Shown here one piece after another: positions 44,196-47,008 of a stretch of 47,008 nt of DNA (positions are counted from its first letter, which is position 1; every line of letters begins with the position of its first letter). A program made the position numbers and the translations under genes. This stretch comes from Sphingobacterium alimentarium (GTDB lineage Bacteria > Bacteroidota > Bacteroidia > Sphingobacteriales > Sphingobacteriaceae). The notes beneath the pieces were generated by a model. That model made no database searches and was not told the origin of the DNA. It saw only the letters and a program-made list of their open reading frames with translations. Where the stretch lies: the NCBI RefSeq assembly GCF_004342685.1, contig NZ_SMBZ01000029.1:1-47008 (forward strand), given 5' to 3'.

Positions 44196-45770
44196 ATGAT
44201 AGAGGTAAGACCAGATGAAGTTTCGGCAATTCTAAGAGAGCAATTGTCAGGCTTTAAGTCAGAAGCCGAATTAGAGGAAGTGGGTACCGTACTAACAGTA
44301 GGTGACGGTATTGCTCGTGTTTACGGCTTAACAAAAGTTCAACTAGGTGAGTTGGTTGAATTTTCAAACGGATTACAAGGTGTTGTGTTGAACTTAGAGG
44401 AAGACAACGCGGGTGTTGTACTTTTAGGTTCTTCAGATGGTATCAAAGAAGGTGACACTACAAAACGTACAAATCGTATCGCATCTATTAAGGTAGGTGA
44501 AGGTATGTTAGGTCGTGTAGTGAACACATTAGGTAAGCCAATCGATGGTAAAGGACCTATCGTGGGCGAAACTTACGAAATGCCTATCGAGCGTAAAGCT
44601 CCAGGTGTTATTTACCGTCAACCTGTAACTGAGCCATTACAAACTGGTATCAAAGCGATCGATGCGATGATTCCTGTAGGTCGTGGTCAACGTGAGTTAG
44701 TAATCGGTGACCGTCAAACTGGTAAAACAGCGGTTTGTATCGATACTATCATCAACCAAAAAGAATTTTATGATGCTGGTCAACCAGTATTCTGTATATA
44801 TGTTGCAGTTGGTCAAAAGAACTCTACAGTAGCTAATATTGTACGTGTATTAGAAGAAAAAGGTGCTATGGCTTACACAGTTGTAGTAGCTGCTTCTGCT
44901 GCTGATCCTGCTCCACTTCAATTCTACGCGCCAATGGCGGGTGCTGCTATCGGAGAATTCTTCCGTGATACAGGTCGTCCAGCATTGATCGTGTATGATG
45001 ACTTGTCCAAACAAGCGGTAGCTTACCGTGAAGTGTCATTATTATTGAAACGTCCTCCAGGCCGTGAGGCTTATCCAGGTGACGTATTCTACCTTCACTC
45101 GCGTTTGTTAGAGCGTGCTGCGAAAATCAACTCTTCGGATGATATCGCACGCAATATGAATGACCTTCCTGAGTCTATCAAGCACTTAGTAAAAGGTGGT
45201 GGTTCATTGACAGCTCTTCCTATCATTGAGACTCAAGCAGGTGACGTATCAGCGTACATCCCTACAAACGTGATCTCAATCACGGATGGTCAGATCTTCT
45301 TAGAATCTAACTTATTCAACGCAGGTATCCGTCCAGCGATCAACGTAGGTATCTCGGTATCACGTGTGGGTGGTAACGCACAGATCAAGTCAATGAAGAA
45401 AGTATCTGGTACATTGAAATTAGATCAAGCTCAATTCCGTGAGTTAGAAGCATTTGCTAAATTCGGTTCGGATTTGGATGCTGCTACGAAATCTGTATTG
45501 GATAAAGGTATCCGTAACGTGGAAATCTTGAAACAAGGTCAATTCTCTCCAGTATCTGTAGAAAAGCAAACTGCGATCATCTATGCTGGTACAAAAGGAT
45601 TGTTGCGTAATGTTCCTGTGAACAAAGTACGTCAATTCGAGGAAGAATACTTGACTCAATTAGAGCAACGTCATCCGGAAGTATTATCTGCATTAAAAGC
45701 GGGTAAATTCACAGATGAGTTAACAGACGTATTAGAAAAAGTAGCTAAAGAATTAGCTTCAAAATATTAA
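44196..45770 (+). CDS. atpA: ATP synthase subunit alpha
   Basis: A 524-residue F1 subunit. It has the N-terminal beta barrel, Walker [10 protein letters not shown] from 171, the [13 protein letters not shown] Walker B (here [17 protein letters not shown]), and the arginine-finger region [15 protein letters not shown]. As a non-catalytic subunit it binds nucleotide at the alpha/beta interfaces. Its catalytic partner beta (atpD), and epsilon (atpC), are not in this cluster, as in other Bacteroidetes where they sit elsewhere. An 79-nt spacer with an inverted repeat precedes atpG. Confidence 0.98.
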   Translation: MIEVRPDEVSAILREQLSGFKSEAELEEVGTVLTVGDGIARVYGLTKVQLGELVEFSNGLQGVVLNLEEDNAGVVLLGSSDGIKEGDTTKRTNRIASIKVGEGMLGRVVNTLGKPIDGKGPIVGETYEMPIERKAPGVIYRQPVTEPLQTGIKAIDAMIPVGRGQRELVIGDRQTGKTAVCIDTIINQKEFYDAGQPVFCIYVAVGQKNSTVANIVRVLEEKGAMAYTVVVAASAADPAPLQFYAPMAGAAIGEFFRDTGRPALIVYDDLSKQAVAYREVSLLLKRPPGREAYPGDVFYLHSRLLERAAKINSSDDIARNMNDLPESIKHLVKGGGSLTALPIIETQAGDVSAYIPTNVISITDGQIFLESNLFNAGIRPAINVGISVSRVGGNAQIKSMKKVSGTLKLDQAQFRELEAFAKFGSDLDAATKSVLDKGIRNVEILKQGQFSPVSVEKQTAIIYAGTKGLLRNVPVNKVRQFEEEYLTQLEQRHPEVLSALKAGKFTDELTDVLEKVAKELASKY

Positions 45771-45786
45771 TTAGATAAGAGTAGCG

Positions 45787-45817
45787 AGTATTGAGTAGGG
45801 GGTATCTTACTCAATAC
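45787..45817. repeat. Inverted repeat in the atpA-atpG spacer
   Basis: GTATTGAGTA at 45787-45796 and TACTCAATAC at 45808-45817 are a perfect 10-bp inverted pair with an 11-nt loop. Further partial copies (ACAATACTC, TTACTCAA) follow at once. There is no T run. This GAGTATTGAGTAG-like sequence looks like a dispersed intergenic repeat rather than a terminator. Confidence 0.5.
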
Positions 45818-45849
45818 ACAATACTCCTTACTCAAATCTCTATTAAAAT

Positions 45850-46725
45850 ATGGCAAATTTAAAAGAAGTAAGAAACCGTATCACCTCGGTGACATCCACG
45901 CAGCAGATTACCAAAGCCATGAAAATGGTTTCTGCGGCAAAATTAAAGCGTGCGACGAATGCTATCATTCAATTGCGCCCTTATGCCAATAAATTAAGAG
46001 ATATTCTTGCTCAAGTTTCAGCTTCTGTAGAAGGAAATGATTCTCCATATACTCAAGATAGAATTCCTACGAAGGTATTGATCGTCGTAGTGACTTCAAA
46101 TAGAGGTTTGGCAGGAGCTTTCAATGCGAATGCTATTAAAACAGCGAATAACTTAATCGCTACTAAATATGCGGATCAATTTGCGAGAGGTGATGTCAGT
46201 ATGATTGCAATTGGTAAGCGTGGTCATGACTTCTTCTCTAAGCGTAATTTTAACGTTATTGGCAACCATAATGAATTATTCAACAATTTAGATTTCGAAA
46301 ATGTATCTAAAGTGACTGAATACATTATGAATGAATTCAAAGAAGGAAATATCGACCGTGTAGAGGTTGTATACAACCAATTCCGTAATGCCGCTGTACA
46401 AGTGTTGACTTCAGAACAATTGTTACCTCTATTGCCTGAAGAGAAAAACGATACAGTAGAATTGGATTACATTATCGAACCTTCTAAAGAAAAAATCATT
46501 GAAGAATTAATCCCTAAAGCGATTAAAATTCAATTGTACAAAGCAGTATTAGATTCTAATGCTTCTGAGCACGGAGCACGTATGACAGCGATGGATAAGG
46601 CAACAGAAAATGCTGGTGACTTATTAAAGCAACTAAAACTTTCATACAACCAGGCTCGTCAAGCAGCTATTACTACCGAGCTTACAGAGATCGTATCTGG
46701 AGCGGCAGCGCTTTCAAATGGCTAA
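45850..46725 (+). CDS. atpG: ATP synthase subunit gamma
   Basis: A 291-residue F1 rotor shaft. The N-terminal coiled-coil strand has the conserved ITSVTSTQQITKAMKMVSAA and KLKRA; the Rossmann middle starts KVLIVVVTSNRGLAGAFNAN; the C-terminal strand has ARMTAMDKATENAGDLLKQL and RQAAITTELTEIVSGAAAL. Length and order are standard. It is the last gene of the cluster, closed by a terminator 26 nt downstream. Confidence 0.97.
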   Translation: MANLKEVRNRITSVTSTQQITKAMKMVSAAKLKRATNAIIQLRPYANKLRDILAQVSASVEGNDSPYTQDRIPTKVLIVVVTSNRGLAGAFNANAIKTANNLIATKYADQFARGDVSMIAIGKRGHDFFSKRNFNVIGNHNELFNNLDFENVSKVTEYIMNEFKEGNIDRVEVVYNQFRNAAVQVLTSEQLLPLLPEEKNDTVELDYIIEPSKEKIIEELIPKAIKIQLYKAVLDSNASEHGARMTAMDKATENAGDLLKQLKLSYNQARQAAITTELTEIVSGAAALSNG

Positions 46726-46751
46726 AAAGTAACAGTATTTACTATACAAAG

Positions 46752-46781
46752 GGCTTCTTGATTTCAAGAAGCCTTTTTTTT
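46752..46781 (+). terminator. Rho-independent terminator of the atp operon
   Basis: GGCTTCTTGA and TCAAGAAGCC pair perfectly around two bases, followed by eight T. After it, up to the window end at 47008, I see no gene. Confidence 0.92.
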
Positions 46782-47008
46782 CTGAAAGTTATGATTGTTT
46801 TCAAGTTTACTGCAATACAATAGTAGACCAGTGAGTGTTCAAGGGTCTGTTTTTTCATCTATACTATTCGTTTCTGTTTCTTATTAATGATTATTTAACA
46901 AGAGAAGTGATTGAAAAAAACAAGAGTATAATTTTTTCTACGAGCTCAAAAGGCATCAACTGTTGGTTCTTAACGTCTGATATCAGTTTTATTTCCGGGG
47001 AGTCAAAC

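Noticed and set aside
1..47008. tRNA, rRNA, riboswitch or defence-system loci
   Set aside because: No cloverleaf, conserved riboswitch core, restriction-modification, toxin-antitoxin or other defence genes could be recognised by reading.

Overview
The window looks like chromosomal DNA of a member of the Bacteroidetes, most probably Sphingobacteriaceae (Sphingobacterium/Pedobacter type). The reasons are: TAnnTTTG promoter boxes upstream of many genes and few Shine-Dalgarno sequences; a long two-domain ispG; an atp locus that starts with atpZ and has no atpD or atpC beside it; an ATP synthase subunit a with a signal peptide; a decayed fimbrillin-type lipoprotein beside an AraC regulator; and a GH29 fucosidase. 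The genus is an inference from gene content, not from a search.

Layout. (1) Positions 1 to about 6650 form a decayed accessory zone. It holds an integrase N-terminal stub, an AT-rich gene fragment with no start codon on the opposite strand, an orphan membrane-anchored protein, a DUF4272 gene broken by two frameshifts, a 283-bp tandem duplication, an intact AraC-type regulator, and a fimbrillin/FISUMP-like lipoprotein gene broken at four or five places. (2) 6.7-11.7 kb carries a short-chain dehydrogenase, two outer-membrane beta-barrel proteins, a complete IS1182-type insertion sequence and a FrnE/DsbA-like oxidoreductase. (3) 11.8-15.4 kb is the str operon, rpsL-rpsG-fusA-rpsJ on the minus strand. 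It ends in a terminator straight after rpsJ rather than running into rplC. (4) 15.5-26.3 kb carries an OafA-type acyltransferase, two metallophosphoesterases (the second interrupted by a stop codon), an MBL-fold protein flanked by two copies of the 3' end of rnr, rnr itself, a Fur-family regulator, a transaldolase-like aldolase and an MFS exporter. (5) 26.3-40.8 kb carries a fucosidase, ispG with a LiaF-like membrane protein, mlaE-mlaF, an RlmI-like methyltransferase, purU, parE, namZ (DUF1343), a cupin sugar-phosphate isomerase-like protein and a Pif1/RecD-like helicase with a C-terminal helix-turn-helix. (6) 40.8-46.8 kb is the ATP synthase operon: atpZ, an unnamed four-helix membrane gene, then atpB-E-F-H-A-G and a terminator.

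Most genes are ordinary housekeeping or envelope genes. I found no clear new multi-gene system. The non-routine signals are small in scale: decayed genes that only emerge when frames are joined, a duplicated rnr 3' end bracketing an MBL gene, a short non-autonomous element with IS-like ends, dispersed palindromic repeats, hairpins inside the ribosomal-protein and ATP synthase operons, and the separation of rpsJ from the rest of the S10 operon. No tRNA, rRNA or CRISPR array was recognised.
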